64,000 nt of DNA, taken from the NCBI GenBank assembly GCA_032622095.1, contig CP136061.1:45823797-45887796 (forward strand), given 5' to 3'. Within the stretch, counting starts at the first letter, position 1. Each line of letters starts with the position of its first letter. Source of the DNA: Siphonodentalium dalli (lineage: Eukaryota > Mollusca > Scaphopoda > Gadilida > Siphonodentaliidae). The notes under the pieces were generated by a model, which ran no database searches, had not been told where the DNA came from, and saw only the letters and a program-made list of their open reading frames with translations. Of this stretch, positions 43,096-55,914 are shown piece by piece. The translations under genes and the position numbers were made by a program.

Positions 43096-44057
43096 ACAAA
43101 TGTCCGACACAATATTCAAGGCTTGAGTTCCCGTCAGAACAATTAACAACAACAACTTCCCATGCATGTTTTGAGTTGGTGGAATATTATATCTTCGACA
43201 TAGCCATAATAGAGATTCGTGGCATGATCTAACGCATGTATTGGCGCATCCTTTATTTCTTTGTTTAGTGGATATAGCAGGGGGGGGGCGTAAAACATTT
43301 GCAGGAAGGTATGCTGGTTTTGTTTTTAATCTGGAATTTTGGGGGACACACCACCCGCAAATCTGCAAAAAAATTGTGTTTTACTCTCAGAGTTTTACAC
43401 CCACCCCCCCCCCCCCCCAAATTCACTAATTTTGGTCCGAACCCGCAGTAAACCCTACTTATATCGCTCATACCATTGGGAACTTATCTCCGTTCTCCCA
43501 AAAGATAGTCTAACCAGTTTTATCAGCTATATTCTAATGAAAATTGAAATTTTGCAAATAATGATTGATAGGCATATATAATTTTGTCTACATCATGCAT
43601 GCATTAGAGTTTCCAGGTCAGTGGGTGGTGAGAGTATGCTATGTCAACCTTATTGGTCAAATTCCATACTGCTAAATGGAATTCGAAAGCATCAATGTAG
43701 TGGACAACTACAGTAACCCACCAGAAGCTGATGGTTGAACATACTAGCACTATAGTATAAGCAATATACACCCATGTTTACAATACAAATTATACATATC
43801 CAGTGGTCATCTTCCCCTGCAAGCTATTAATTGGCTATTTGGCTGCAACACAATTCGATTCGATGGTCGCCATAACATCACGTTACAACAAAAACAACGA
43901 AATTTCACCAAAACTAGATTTATTTATCCAAATGAGTGTATTACAAATAAATACTCACAGCGATACCAAGCACGATATCATATTTGCCGAAAAAGTCCTA
44001 TAATAACTTTTTTCTTGACGGAGTGTGCGACGAGCGACTGTGGTTTGCAACTTCCAT
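43096..44057. other. Gene-free stretch with G and C homopolymers
   Basis: Runs near 43280 (G) and 43404-43418 (C). No coding region is supported. Confidence 0.4.
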
Positions 44058-44536
44058 ATATGTGACCCGCCATATCAAATCCAGTCGGAAGTCGGGATTG
44101 TTTTACCCTGTGCCAATGCATTCTCTTATATATGCGAGTCGACCATATATATATAGGTCGCCTCGCATATATAAGAGAATGCATTGGCCTAACAATTTTT
44201 TATCATGTTTTTTTAAATAAATGTTTCTTACAATTTTTAGGACATAAAATAAAAAACATCCATTACCCTGCAGGGATCCCCACACATATATAGAAGCATA
44301 TAGAAGAGTGTCGTCTGCTCATGTAATTTGTCTGGGGCTCTGTACGGGTGAAATTATAAAATTGTTAAAGAATGCAAGAACAAATTATTAAAATTGTAAA
44401 AAATTGTTAGGCCAATGCATTCTCTTATATATGCGAGGCGACCTATGGTCGACTCGCATATATAAGAGAATGCATTGGCACAGGGTAAAACAAATCCCGA
44501 CTTTCGACTGGATTTGATATGGCGGGTCACATATTG
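44058..44536. mobile_element. Double-hairpin MITE family H2, copy 1
   Basis: Outer inverted ends GTGACCCGCCATATCAAATC / GATTTGATATGGCGGGTCAC, then at each side a long palindrome CCAATGCATTCTCTTATATA TGCGAG .. CTCGCATATATAAGAGAATGC, with an A/T-rich core in the middle. Confidence 0.88.
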
Positions 44537-44929
44537 TGATGCCCATAGTTTTAGTGGAATTCCCCACACATGTCATGACAAATGTAAACAAATATATTTC
44601 CACGTGTGACCGGCATGCTGTTATATAACATGCCTATTTGCATGACTAAAACATGCTTACCGATTCGTAAATAAGAATGTTATATATCGGTATACGTCAA
44701 CTATATATCACAAGTTACCTTATTTGTTGTTGCTGACGTTAACTTTCGTCGTATTATATTCCGAAGTTAATTTACGATTGCTTTGATCGCCATACAGCGA
44801 ACTGTGACATTGCGTGACCATTCGAACTCTCGCGACGGCGTCTGAGCATGTCCATATATTTATGGAATAGATTATTCGACTATTTGCCAGGCCGCCAAAT
44901 AGTCGATGTGTTGATAAATAACAGAATTA

Positions 44930-45040
44930 AAAAATCTATATCTGATAACTTAGATGGGTGGGTTCCTCGACTCGAATCAAATATATTTTACACCCGAACC
45001 GACGAAATATTAATTTAGGGGCGTTTAATCGTTTAATTTA
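44930..45040 (-). repeat. R1 fragment
   Basis: GGGTTCCTCGACTCGAATCA AATAT then ACACCCGAACCGA. Confidence 0.7.
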
Positions 45041-45510
45041 AGCTGATAACATATCAGGATAGTGAACTCAATATTGACTTTCGAGTCTCTGCTGTAGTTT
45101 ATAGACATGTCCATGACATATATGTTGTTAAGCTCCAATTCAACTAGAGTTGAAGGGAAATTAATATTGGGTAAATTGTTACCCTGCTTTGAGTGAAAAC
45201 ATTGCCCGACATTGGAAAAATTTACCAAACGTTCGCGTGGTGCTATATGCACCATTTTCTGGGTAAAGTTTAACCCAACGCGATTTAGAGTGTATCAGAA
45301 GTGAGCACGATTTCAGGCTTCAAACCGTCACGTAATTTTAAGGGGGTGTTTAAGCTGGTCGTGTGACAGGCCATTAAACTAACGAGGGCTGAAAACACTT
45401 CATCTCTCTCGTCTGTATTTCCATAACACACGTCTAAATTTATCTGCTGGACCATTTATCAAGATGAAAGAATGTCTCGCCAAATTCACGTAACAGTAAC
45501 TAACTATGTA

Positions 45511-45914
45511 TTAAGGGGGAGGTCAAGTGACCAATTTTGAATGGGGATTTCCATGCAAATCTGCGCAGCATAAGTTACAGAGTAGCACATTGTTCTGAGT
45601 GTGATTTGATGTGGTATTGGAAACAACAGGTATTTATCTGGCGGGTCCGCTTGAAACTTGTTCCATTATAATGTTGGTGTATTTATTTTTTAATTTTATA
45701 TTGATTTTTCAAATGTAGGTCAAGTGATGTAATTGCAGAAAAATATTCTCAAAAATATATTTATTGCAAAATTTTATAATTTACCAGATAAATAGCTGTT
45801 GTTTCCAATACCACACCAAGTCACACTCAGAAGTATGTGCAACTGTGTAGCTTTTGCTCCGCAGATTTGCATGGAAATTCCCATTCAAAGTTGTTCATTT
45901 GTCCTCCCCCTTAA
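45511..45914. mobile_element. TTAA-ended MITE, family A, copy 2
   Basis: TTAAGGGGGAGGTCAAGTGA at the left and TCCTCCCCCTTAA at the right; inverted internal blocks ATGGGGATTTCCATGCAAAT and GATAAATAxCTGTTGTTTCC are shared with 26571-26960. Confidence 0.8.
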
Positions 45915-46419
45915 AACAATATTCAAACGAGTAGAATAAGGACTCGAGCTTTGTATAAATGACTTTAGACCCAGTGTTAAACCTGCTAGCTTTAGAAGTT
46001 CATAAACGCCAGTAAGCTAGCTAATAGGCCAAGTTTTTTAATCTAACCCATGCCGAAAATAAGTCTTCGTCGTGCAAGGGGTACGTTCACATGCTGACAA
46101 TTCGGCGCAAAGTGTTGTAGAGCGCTCCGGGGCGTGGCTAAGACGGTATCAATAATTCGGGGATGGCTACCTTGAATTTCCAACTGACTGCACCGCCACC
46201 CCCCCCCCCCTTGAACCAGACCAAACTCACAAGTTTGCGTATTTCCATTTGTTTTGCACCCCTTGTGTTTTGGTATTTACTAACTGGTATCTCACAGGCT
46301 TGAATGGCAGGCTATTCTGAATTGATTATTAGTATTTGACCGGCCACCGGCCCAATGAAGAACAGGAAAATTTCAAAATCTGAACCTGAATTGCCCCCCC
46401 CCCCCCCCAACAATACTTA

Positions 46420-46862
46420 AAGATGCATAATCAGATAAGCACCCCTCAATTACTATTTATTTGGATTCGGGGGTAAAAAGAATATTTGATTCGAGTCGAG
46501 GAACCCACGTATCAAAGCTCAGAATTATTAGATATCGATTTTTTAAATCTATTATTTTTCAGCATCGAGAATTATAGTGGCCCAGTAAACAGTCGACGAG
46601 CCGACGGTCTCGGACCAAATTGCGGATGAAGATGGATAACTCTAAAATCAAGAGGCTTTCTGATGATAATAAGGCCAAATTTCGTCGAACAACATGTTGA
46701 TAAATAACACGTTTTGGGCAATTTTATACTGTATTTGACAGTGGTTAACATTATTTGTGGGCAATTAATCGATTCTGATAACTGGAGCGACATTTATAAA
46801 AAAATGTTGCTGCTGTTGGAATCTGATTATATGGGGGCCAACGAATCGGATTGAGTACCATT
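46420..46862 (+). repeat. R1, one of two near-complete copies
   Basis: Runs from AAAGATGCATAATCAG through TTTGATTCGAGTCGAGGAAC, GGTCTCGGACCAAATTGCG, TGTTGATAAATAACxCGTTT and AATTAATCGATTCTGATAAC to AATCGGATTGAGTACCATTA. It aligns end to end with 62488-62905. No coding capacity is recognised. It sits just upstream of the acidic-protein exon. Confidence 0.8.
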
Positions 46863-46890
46863 AATTTGATTTTTACATCTTTAATTTCAG

Positions 46891-47037
46891 TCAGGATTCA
46901 CGAGATTGAAAGCATGTTGGCAGACGAGCATGTTGTTCAAGTTGGGAGCTCTCGGGGTGACGGGCCTCACTTTAGGTGCGCTGGTGATCGTGGCGGCGCT
47001 AGCTGGGACTGGTCACCTGGGTGAAGAAACACCCGTG
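46891..47037 (+). CDS. Acidic secreted protein gene, signal-peptide exon
   Basis: The exon follows a TTTAATTTCAG acceptor and ends at a GTGAGTATAG donor in phase 0. The ATG at 46930 starts 36 residues, MLFKLGALGVTGLTLGALVI then VAALAGTG, a classic signal peptide with likely cleavage near residues 24-28. The same frame is open back to the acceptor, so an upstream coding exon, making a type II anchor instead, is possible. Another ATG at 46914 lies in a different frame and overlaps the start. Exons 2 and 3 at 55083 and 55915 join without frame change. Product and function: see the last exon. Confidence 0.7.
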
Positions 47038-47063
47038 GTGAGTATAGCATATAACTAGTATTA

Positions 47064-47278
47064 TTAACCCTTTAACGACGGGAGCTGCGCTGATGTAGCA
47101 CTAAAGACCCTGTGCAAATGCATTATTTTATATATGCGAGTCTTCCATAGGGAGCCTGGCATATATAAGATAATGCACTGGTTTACAAGTTATATTGGAG
47201 ACTCGCATATATAAAATGGATGCATTGGCACAGGGTTTTCGCAAAAATTTCAGGAAGCTCCAGTCACGGAAGGGTTAA
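47064..47278. mobile_element. Double-hairpin MITE H2, short copy with TTAA ends
   Basis: Begins TTAACCCTTTAACGACGGGA and ends CAGTCACGGAAGGGTTAA; AGCT(G/C)C inner inverted words and two degenerate CATATATAA palindromes are inside. CCCTTT-like ends next to TTAA fit the piggyBac terminal pattern. It lies 27 bp inside the first intron of the acidic gene. Confidence 0.75.
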
Positions 47279-48322
47279 CCCTTTCTCTCCTGAATGGATT
47301 CTCCCATTCTGTTATTAAAAAAAACATTTGAAAGGTCTACTTTTCAATTAGAGCCGACAGACAGAAAAACAAATAATACAAGTGCATGCAGGAGGAATTC
47401 CGTTCATTAGTGCGAACTATTCAGATAATAAATGGCCGTTTGTTGAAGATGTATTTAGGGTTCCAGGACAATTTTTACGAAACCAATTTTTACTTATTAT
47501 ATAGATTACTAGCAGGGTTACCCGGTGTTGCCAGGTTAAATTGATGTGAAACCCTCTGCTGTGGACTTTTGGTGGGAATAGAGAATATTCTTCCTCAAAG
47601 TGTTACACGTTGTCTCATAAATTGTATATCCAAATGGCACCACAAAACGTCATTCTTATATATGGATTAATATGACCATACGCTAGCGCAATAACGAACC
47701 AAAGCTAAACCACTCACATTTTTTTTTTTATCAAAATCAGTTTATAGATTCCCTGGTATTCCCAACAAATACGATTCACATAAGCCTATGTTTCCTGGGG
47801 TGATTATCAGTAATTACACTCCGTACACAAGAGTTCGTCGAAAGAATGGACCCCAATCGTAATTTCGAGCGTACTTTCGGGTAGTCTTTATTCGACAGTT
47901 AGACTATATACGTGGCATATACTACTAACATAAAAGTGACAAATAGTTATACCTTGTCGAGAGGGGTACGGGAACATTTTTACTGAATTTAAGCAATATA
48001 TTTATTGACGCTGTGTGAGCGCTGCGGCTGATATACTATTTGAAGAAGCGTGTCCATTTCATAGCTGTTCATTTCATTCATAAGATGTCACCGTGTTGAT
48101 TTCAACGAAATTCGACAACTTTCCCCATTGACCGAGTTCTCCTGAACCATGAATTGACTACAATCTGCTTTGTTCATAATTATGTGTTTCCCTTCGATTC
48201 CAGAAAATAGTATGATATTTATGGATTATCATATGCATGTATGTAATATATAGTCTTATGATAACAATTAATTCCATGCTATTTCGTTTCGCTCAGTACC
48301 GCACAGTACCAAGTGCTGTACA

Positions 48323-48960
48323 TTAAAGGCACACCTTCTTCACAGTAGATCGGTAAATTTGTAATGTCAATCTTATTATATTTCACATCACGAATTTCGA
48401 TCACTTTTCACTCGTCCCGCAGGGTGTAGACTGTAGTACTATAGTGTCGTTATTTATTGTGTCTTGTTTTCTCAATATTTATTTATTTATTGTGTCTTTA
48501 TTTTAATAGTGACTTGATATACGGTTTAAATAACAATCTATGCCATAAAATATGATTAAATACTATAATTTATCACCATTTGAAACGTCTGTGTATCAAA
48601 AGATGCCCATAGAGAAATAGAAAACAGCTGAAATCGTAGAAAGATCCCCGATATGGCTCCCAGAATGCAACAGAATTCAAACTAAAAATATATTTTCAAT
48701 GAAAGGGTAATAAACGCTATATTCAAAATATAGAGTTATTCCCCCTCCATTGAAAATAATACACCTTTACTACAATCTAGATGAAACTTAAGCACAAAAA
48801 CACGTCGGTAACTCAACAAAAACAATATGTCCAGTGTATTACACCGGAATAGTTGATAATACAATGTTATGGGGCTTCCTCTTTCAAATGGTATATAATA
48901 TGTCATATATTTTATATATGTGATCGGGGGGGGGGGGTCGAACATTAAGTGGGCCTTTAA
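48323..48960. mobile_element. TTAA-ended element, family C, copy 1
   Basis: TTAAAGGCACACC at the left and GTGGGCCTTTAA at the right are short inverted ends. The right ~320 bp (GGCTCCCAGAATGCAACA to the end) recurs in direct orientation at 55368-55661. Confidence 0.65.
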
Positions 48961-49102
48961 AGGAACTACTAGTCAATTAGTAAAAGTACAGAAAGACTTA
49001 AAAATGTCAGATCCGATTTTACACCAATGTCGTAAGCAAATGCTCACGAGGCGAATAAAAAACATGAAAATATTTGCATAAATGAAACTGGTGGCCGTGA
49101 TG

Positions 49103-49415
49103 AATAAACGAGATCACAGAGTGGCGACCATATTGGATTCATTCAGCCCCCGATCCGCGGTTTAACTTAAGTGCTACAGGTCAAAGTTCTGCAGGTGCAT
49201 TCCATATATGAACTTATGAATATTCATGATTCTATATATATGTAATTCATGAATATTCAAAAATTCCATATATGGAAACTTGAATATTAAAAAGTTCCAT
49301 ATATGGAATTCACCTCCAGAACATTGACCTGTAGCACTTAAACTACGGAACGGGGGTGGGTGAATCCAATATGGCCACGACTCAGTTATCTCGTGTATAA
49401 CCCGCGATGGTGAAG
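49103..49415. mobile_element. Near-complete palindrome MITE, ~310 bp
   Basis: Arms share ACGAGATxAC, CATATTGGATTCA, TTTAAxTTAAGTGCTACAGG (one arm lacks three bases), TCAAxGTTCTG and TTCCATATATGGAA; the loop is a TGAATATTCATGA-rich centre. Confidence 0.85.
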
Positions 49416-49553
49416 ATATTACAACGGGCCATGAACTATGCCACTAATATAATCTCTAAACCGTCGCTTCAGACGTTCGGCAACCTACGTCACTGATGTA
49501 ATCTCTAAAACGTCGATGCATATGTTGGGATACAAGCCTGATTATAACGTCAT

Positions 49554-49928
49554 TTGCAGAATGAGGCCCCCAGAGGGTGAATTTAGTGACGCTATCCCGC
49601 TCAGCGGGCTAGCATCACCAAATTCACCCTATGGGGACCTCATTCTGCATGGCTTCATGTGCTATGGGAGACATAGACTCAGATTGAATTTCCCAAATGG
49701 TGAATATTGTGATGTACACCCATTGGGAACCTCGATTGTGCAATGTGTCTTCTGCTAATTCGGGGATATAGAGAAAGTTTCTCTGAGAAACTAAACTCAA
49801 ATTTCTCTGAGAAACTAAACTAAAAAGGAATATAATCTATGTGAATAAGTTTCTTGATGTCCATAGAAGGTGAATTTAGTCATGCTAGCCCGCTATGCGG
49901 ACCCTTTGTGTACCTCATTCTGCAAAAT
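49554..49928 (+). mobile_element. Double-hairpin MITE H1, copy 2
   Basis: The left hairpin, 49554-49650, is the best preserved: CAGAATGAGG, GGTGAATTTAGTGACGCTA, CCCGC-TCA-GCGGG, then the mirror. The right hairpin (49866-49928) is truncated in the middle. Confidence 0.88.
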
Positions 49929-51834
49929 AACAGGCACATTATTTTATGGTGCCCACATTCATAGTGAGCAATGGGGGATGCCGCAGTGTCCTGGGCCCAC
50001 AAAAAAGGTACCCTGCCATGCTCACCGGAAGCTGTATTATGCTAATGATGAACAGATAGTCTGCCGTAGGAGCAGTTTTAGCCAGTCAAAAGTAAAAAGG
50101 CAGAAATAAAAGATAAAATTATAGAGCACCCTGGAAGTCAGTCAAATATCTTTTAATTATCAATATTGTATTTAGGTTGAATTATTTGTTGCTATTGTTA
50201 TGTAACAATCATAGTATTCACTATGGTTATAATTGAATGCATTTATAAAAAGTTAACTTAAAATTGTCGTAGGTAATTATAAAAAATTGTTAGTATGCAT
50301 ACCTTTAAATTATAACCAAAGTTGGTCAACAAGCCTATATATAGGTCAAAAGTAAAGTCAATAATATGTTGTAGGTATAATAATGAGGTATTTGGTTTTA
50401 GTTTATACACAAAGTATAGTCTGATAATAATGGGTCTATAGTCTGCTTTTTGATCGAATTGTTTTGAATTACATTTATACATATATGTTTTATATTTATT
50501 AAAATAAAACTTCCCTCAAAACCTTCTTAATGAGATTCCGTGGATTATCAATTATGTGCAGTGAGTATCAAACCCTATATAATTATGAATAAATCTAATT
50601 ATTTTATTAATATTATAATAGTGTATAATATAGTTTTTGGTTTCTAGCAGCACAGTATTGCTATAAAGGTTATGCCGTTATAGGGGTATGCCATAAAAGG
50701 GTATAAATGTTTTAATGGATTATATTTATAACAATCTCTTATGTGTCTTATACATGTATATACATTTTAAATTATAGTATTATATAATTGTAAAGTTCCT
50801 TTTCTTAAATATCCTTTAACATGATTAAGTCCATTTTATTTGTGCTTATAACTATGCCCGTTAAAATTAATATAGGATTTGGTATTTAATATAGTATCTC
50901 CTTATAATAATTAAGGCAATTATATGAATATTCCAAGGTATTGTCCTATACCCCTTAATAATATTAAGTTCTAGTACCCTATAGTTAGTAGTACTATGCT
51001 GGGTGCAAGCGTTCAAACCAGGCATACTGATGCACATAAATTATCGTGGTGGTGGACAGACAGTTAAACAAACAGACAGACAGACATACATAACATATAG
51101 CCATTGTACATTATAAACATTGTTAATTTGTAGACATCATTTAATGTTCTACATGCATATATATCTCTTAAGTGGTATATGGTTTGGTATAAGGGGATTA
51201 CATTCATTAAAAGGTTTTTAGGTATGAGAATGGGGAGGTTGTCTGCTAAGCATATTAATGAATAGGCATGTTTTTATGGTCAGGGTCCCAATTTTTTGCA
51301 GACAATTTGTTCCCTGTTCTCATAACCAAATTTAGAAATGGAGAGTATATTTCTGGAGCGGTTTAAAATAATTTTGAAAATGTTTTAGAACGTACACCCT
51401 AAAGATAATTTATTTATGCCAAAGGTGGAATTTGGTTTTATATGTTACTAATAGGTTGATGTTTTGGAAAAGGTGCCAAAGTTTTTGATAGGGTCATCAT
51501 CAGTTGCAGATTGCTGACTTGTGGTATACTAAGCATATGCCACATTCCGTTTCGACTCGTTACCTGCAAGACGGTGTACTAAAAGCCAGCTGGAGTCCGG
51601 GTTTTACCCGTGACCCTATCTAAAATACCGACAGAAAATACTCTCAAGGGGATGTTGAATGGTCCCGACCCTTAATTTTCCCTTTGGTTGACCGTTATAT
51701 AATAAGTTTTTGTAATATCTAGCTATCTTACATTACTAACGTAATATGTTTACGGTATGACAAGGTTCCAAATCAATTTAGGTTATGTTAAAGTAAACCC
51801 ACAGGAAGATATTACCAGGATATTAGTATGCTGG

Positions 51835-52570
51835 TGCAAATAAATAACTCTGGTGAAAATGGGTGGATGAAACCCGTGCTATGCATGTATATATTCCTCC
51901 ATGTTGCCTATCACCATACCAAATATCAGTTAAATCTGCCCAGTGGTTGCTGAACAATAATGCAAAATGTTTGTACGGACGGACAAAATTTAATTTCTAA
52001 GTCAAAAAAGGGGAGGGGGGCATAAATTTGGTGAAAATGGGCGGACGAAACCCGCGTTATGTATGTAGCTGTACCCTCATGCTATTCTATCATCATACCA
52101 AATATAAGCTAAAACTGCTCAGCTTAGGTAAACAATAATGCAAAATGTTTGTTCGGACGGACAAAAATGAAATTTCTAAGTCAAAAAGGGGGGGGGGGGC
52201 AACTTAGATAAAATTGGGTGGACGAAACCCGCGCCATGCATACAGCTGTTTCCCCATGCTACCTATCATCAAATCAAACATCAACCAAACCCGCCCAGCG
52301 GCTGCCAAAAAACAATGCAAAATGCCCGTACGGACGGACAAAATTTAAATTTCTAAGTCAAAGGGGTGGGGGGCATAAATTTGGTAAAAAGGGTGGACGA
52401 AAACCGCGTTATGTATGTAGCTGCTTCCTGCTGTTCTATCATCATACCAAATATAAGCTAAATCTGCCCAGCTGTAGCTAAACAATAATGTAAAATGTTT
52501 GTTTGTACGGACGGACGGACGGACATACTGTACGTACGGACAGAGACGTCGACTATATACCCGCCGACTT
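51835..52570 (+). repeat. Tandem repeat, four ~180 bp units
   Basis: Each unit has GTGGACGAAACCCGCG-like text, CTATCATCATACCAAATAT, AACAATAATGCAAAATGTTT, GGACGGACAAAA and AATTTCTAAGTCAAA followed by a G run. The array ends in (GGAC)n then TACTGTACGTACGGACAG. Confidence 0.9.
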
Positions 52571-54311
52571 CAAGTCGGGGGCATAATAAATAGCGTAACC
52601 ATATTACTCGACTTGAACAATTAAATGTATCGGCATGATTGGAGGAAAAGGCTTGTAGTAGGATAAACCCCCAACTATCTTGTGGGAAATTGTTCCCTAC
52701 TTGTGGTTTTGTTTCTATGAATATACCCATCTCGGTCAATAAAATCACTGTTTAGCGTCAATCAAGGTTAGGTTAACCAAAACTATGTGTATAAAGGTGG
52801 TGAATTTCCTTATTTTATCTTAGTCTATATGCTTCCGTAGATACCCTTCTTTTATCATGATGTACATATAAAGTAGGATTGGTAAGAAAGTTAGGACTTG
52901 TTAGACTATATCCTTGTAGTGAACCTCTAAAGTGTACATCCAATCCAATTTTAAAGGTGGAATAAAGAAATTCTATACATAGGAGTCTGATGTATAGTAG
53001 AGCATCAAATCATATTAAAACTATTATATGGGTGTAAAAGAAAGATTAACAAATTTGCACATAAAGGTAAATGCTGGTGATTGACGCCAAAACAATCTTC
53101 GATTGACGGTGGTAAAGTTTATTCTCTTGTAAGCATATACATGGTTGGGTTGTAAATGTAGTCAGTGGTCCTAATATATATAAAAAGAATATATACGTAA
53201 AAATAGTTTATTCTAATAACATATCAATAACATTGATTAAATATTGGCTATCCACTTAAGAGATTGGATGTATCAGTACCGGTATATCCATATCATCGGT
53301 AGAGTAAAAAAGTTGTGGAAGAGTATCTGATATCTGTTGGGAATACTCTTCCACGCACGCTTCAAGAAAAGTTGTAATTCATTTTAGCTCCGTGACTGTC
53401 CGTGTACGTGTTTACTTGTATTGAATAAATTTCATCATGTCTAAGAGTTCTTACTTAGTGAAAAGGAAACATGGGAGTGCTATAAAACATAAACGTTTGT
53501 CTGATAAACTAGTACACGAACTGTGGAAATTCACAATGCACGTTGAGAAATAAGTAAAAATTAAAAAGTTCTATTTATAACTGCAATTTACAAGGAAAAC
53601 AGGTATCAATTGTGCCTCGATTTTTAATATCAAACACACCTCAACCATTTAATAGACGTTCGCCAAATGCACGTAATCCCTTTGACTCGCACGTAGAATA
53701 ACTGCAACAAATTTCAAGCTCAACCACTCAACCATTGTACGATATTTCAGTTATCTGAACAAGCCTGAGTATCTGATATCTGTTGGGAATCTGGAATACT
53801 GTAAACTGAATTTCTTTGTCTCAACGTTCAGTCATAGAGATTGGTCAAGCCAGGAGACAATGGACCTGAGACCAGAGGTCTGCTGATTCATTATGGCTCA
53901 CGCTGAGACACAGGCTTCTAATAAGCTTAATGATTCCAATTTCCCCTTTAGGAATAATTTTATCATGCACGTGCTATACAGATGATTAATAAATTTACAA
54001 CTGAAATCTCCTTTTGCACACTTTAATAAGGAGAGATAATATTTCCTGGAATTACAAAATAATTAATATTTAACATACTCAGGGCTGTCCAGCTGTTATT
54101 GGATAGTGTTACATTTTAAACAAATTTAAAATCAAAGCCACTTTGGGTTAGAGCCTTGCTTTGTGTCGTAGGTTTCTGGCCCTGTCATTTCAATTTAAAG
54201 TGCATGCAGTGCTTTACAGTTTGGTTTCAAATAAGGATAATCATGGAATGTAACCTGATTCGTGTACCTGGACAAGTGTCAGTGTCAAGCCTGTATAGCG
54301 TGGCTGACTAT

Positions 54312-54897
54312 TGCAGAATGAGGTCCCCAAATGGTGGATTTATTATTATTATTATTTAATACATTTATAACGCGCAATTTCCATATACATGTTCACATGC
54401 GCAACAAAGTTATAGTTTACACGAGTCTGAAAACAGTTGTCGAGAAATACAAATTACGATACCAGTAGCTGCATGTTAGTCAGTTTCAAAAGCTAATTTA
54501 AAGAAATGAGTCTTTAACAGATGACGAAACTCCATTAAGTCCCAACAGCCTCGAATTTCACCAGGCAGAGAGTTCCACAATGATGGAGCGCAAACACTGA
54601 AAGCACGATCTCTGAGCATCACTAAATTCACCCTCTGTGATCATATGCTATGGGAGACCTAGGATCAGATAAAAGTTCGCCAGTTGAAGTTGGTGATGTT
54701 GCCCCATTAGTCACATCGATTATGCAATTTATCTTCTGCAAAAGTAGGGGATATAGGAACTGAACAGAATAAGATGGGAACAAGTAACCAAAAACAATGT
54801 TAATTTGAGACTACAGAGGTGAATTTGGTTATGCTAGCCCGCTGTGTGGAATAACGTCGCTAAATTCACTCTCTGGGGACCTCATTATGCAAATGTT
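54312..54897 (+). mobile_element. Double-hairpin MITE H1, copy 3, split by an insertion
   Basis: The left hairpin arm ends at about 54342 (CAAATGGTGGATTTA) and its other arm resumes at about 54617 (CATCACTAAATTCACCCTC). The right hairpin lies at 54820-54897. Confidence 0.8.
54343..54616 (-). mobile_element. SINE-like or LINE-tail insertion inside H1
   Basis: About 274 bp with a (TTA)n stretch at one end, TTTATAACGCGC, and GAGAGTTCCACAATGATGGA near the other. The TTA tract would be an ATT-type tail if the element reads on the minus strand. Confidence 0.55.
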
Positions 54898-55082
54898 AAA
54901 TACAATGTCGGTTTCTACGTACAGTAAAGTGAAATTAACCCTATATGTGGTACCCCCCCCCCTAAAACGGTATCGTGATATGGCTTACCGGTGGTCAAAC
55001 GACGATAAATACCGATAACCAAATACCACAAATGTTCTCATAAATAATACCATGTTATTTACACATGTCTCTTTCGCTACAG

Positions 55083-55169
55083 ATCTCCTCTGACTCAGCA
55101 GTAGCCGGCAGTGACAGTGCATTTATGGGAAGCGATTTCATGGATAAAACAAAGGATGTCATTCAAGAC
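55083..55169 (+). CDS. Acidic secreted protein gene, exon 2
   Basis: Eighty-seven bases, phase 0 at both ends, between a CTTTCGCTACAG acceptor and a GTGAGTACC donor. It encodes 29 residues rich in Ser, Asp and Ala (ISSDSAVAGSDSAFMGSDFM) and then KTKDVIQD. Composition already resembles the last exon. No stop arises when it is joined to either neighbour. Confidence 0.7.
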
Positions 55170-55367
55170 GTGAGTACCGAATATATATGATATGATGAGT
55201 CGGCACTCGGCAGGTTCAATAATATCTAACACTTCATAACTCCAATTCCTCACCCGTCATGCATTCCCTTACATATCTGTAACATAATACTTTTTAATAC
55301 CTGAACTTGAAAACTAATGGCCATAGAGTGTTCTACTGTTGTTGTATTAGATTGTCCAATTTGTTTT

Positions 55368-55661
55368 CCCCGTTGTGGCTCCCAGAATGCAACATAATTC
55401 AAATTAAAGATGTATTTTCAATGGAAGGGGAATAACTCTATATTTAAAATATAGAGTTATTCCCCCCATTGATAATACTACACATTTTACTATAATCTAG
55501 ATGATAAAAACACGTCGGTAACTCAAACAACATGTTCACAGTTCATTACACCGGATAAGTTGATAATACAATGTTTTGGAGCGTCCCCTTTCAAATGGTA
55601 TATAATATGGCATATATTTTATATATGTGATCTGGGGTTCGAAAATTAAGTGGGCCTTTAA
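55368..55661. mobile_element. TTAA-ended element, family C, copy 2 (right part)
   Basis: GGCTCCCAGAATGCAACA to GTGGGCCTTTAA as in copy 1. It includes a local palindrome GGGGAATAACTCTATATTT / AAATATAGAGTTATTCCCC. It lies in intron 2 of the acidic gene. Confidence 0.8.
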
Positions 55662-55914
55662 TTGTGTTGTTATCAGGTCAAAAATCAGTGGTTTAGCTCG
55701 ATGATTGCATGCAAAAGTCACGTGCCCATGCTTGGCTTCTTGACATCGTAACTACGGTTATAGCAAAACGATAAATGTTAGAAAGAACACACATTATAGT
55801 GACGTAGTACCCTACTCGTAATTCTTGTTAGTAATTCTTATCATTACTATGCCAAAGATGTCCACTGTCGCACTAAAATTGTGTTCTTGAAAATAACGAA
55901 ATTAAATGTTACAG

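Larger units (their letters stand above)
47279..55082 (+). other. Intron 1 of the acidic gene, filled with repeats
   Basis: 8.0 kb between donor at 47038 and acceptor at 55082 (TCTCTTTCGCTACAG). It holds the MITEs and tandem repeats listed separately; stretches at 50130-51830 and 52580-54310 are AT-rich with no supported gene. A GAGTATCTGATATCTGTTGG word is duplicated near 53320 and 53766. Confidence 0.6.
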
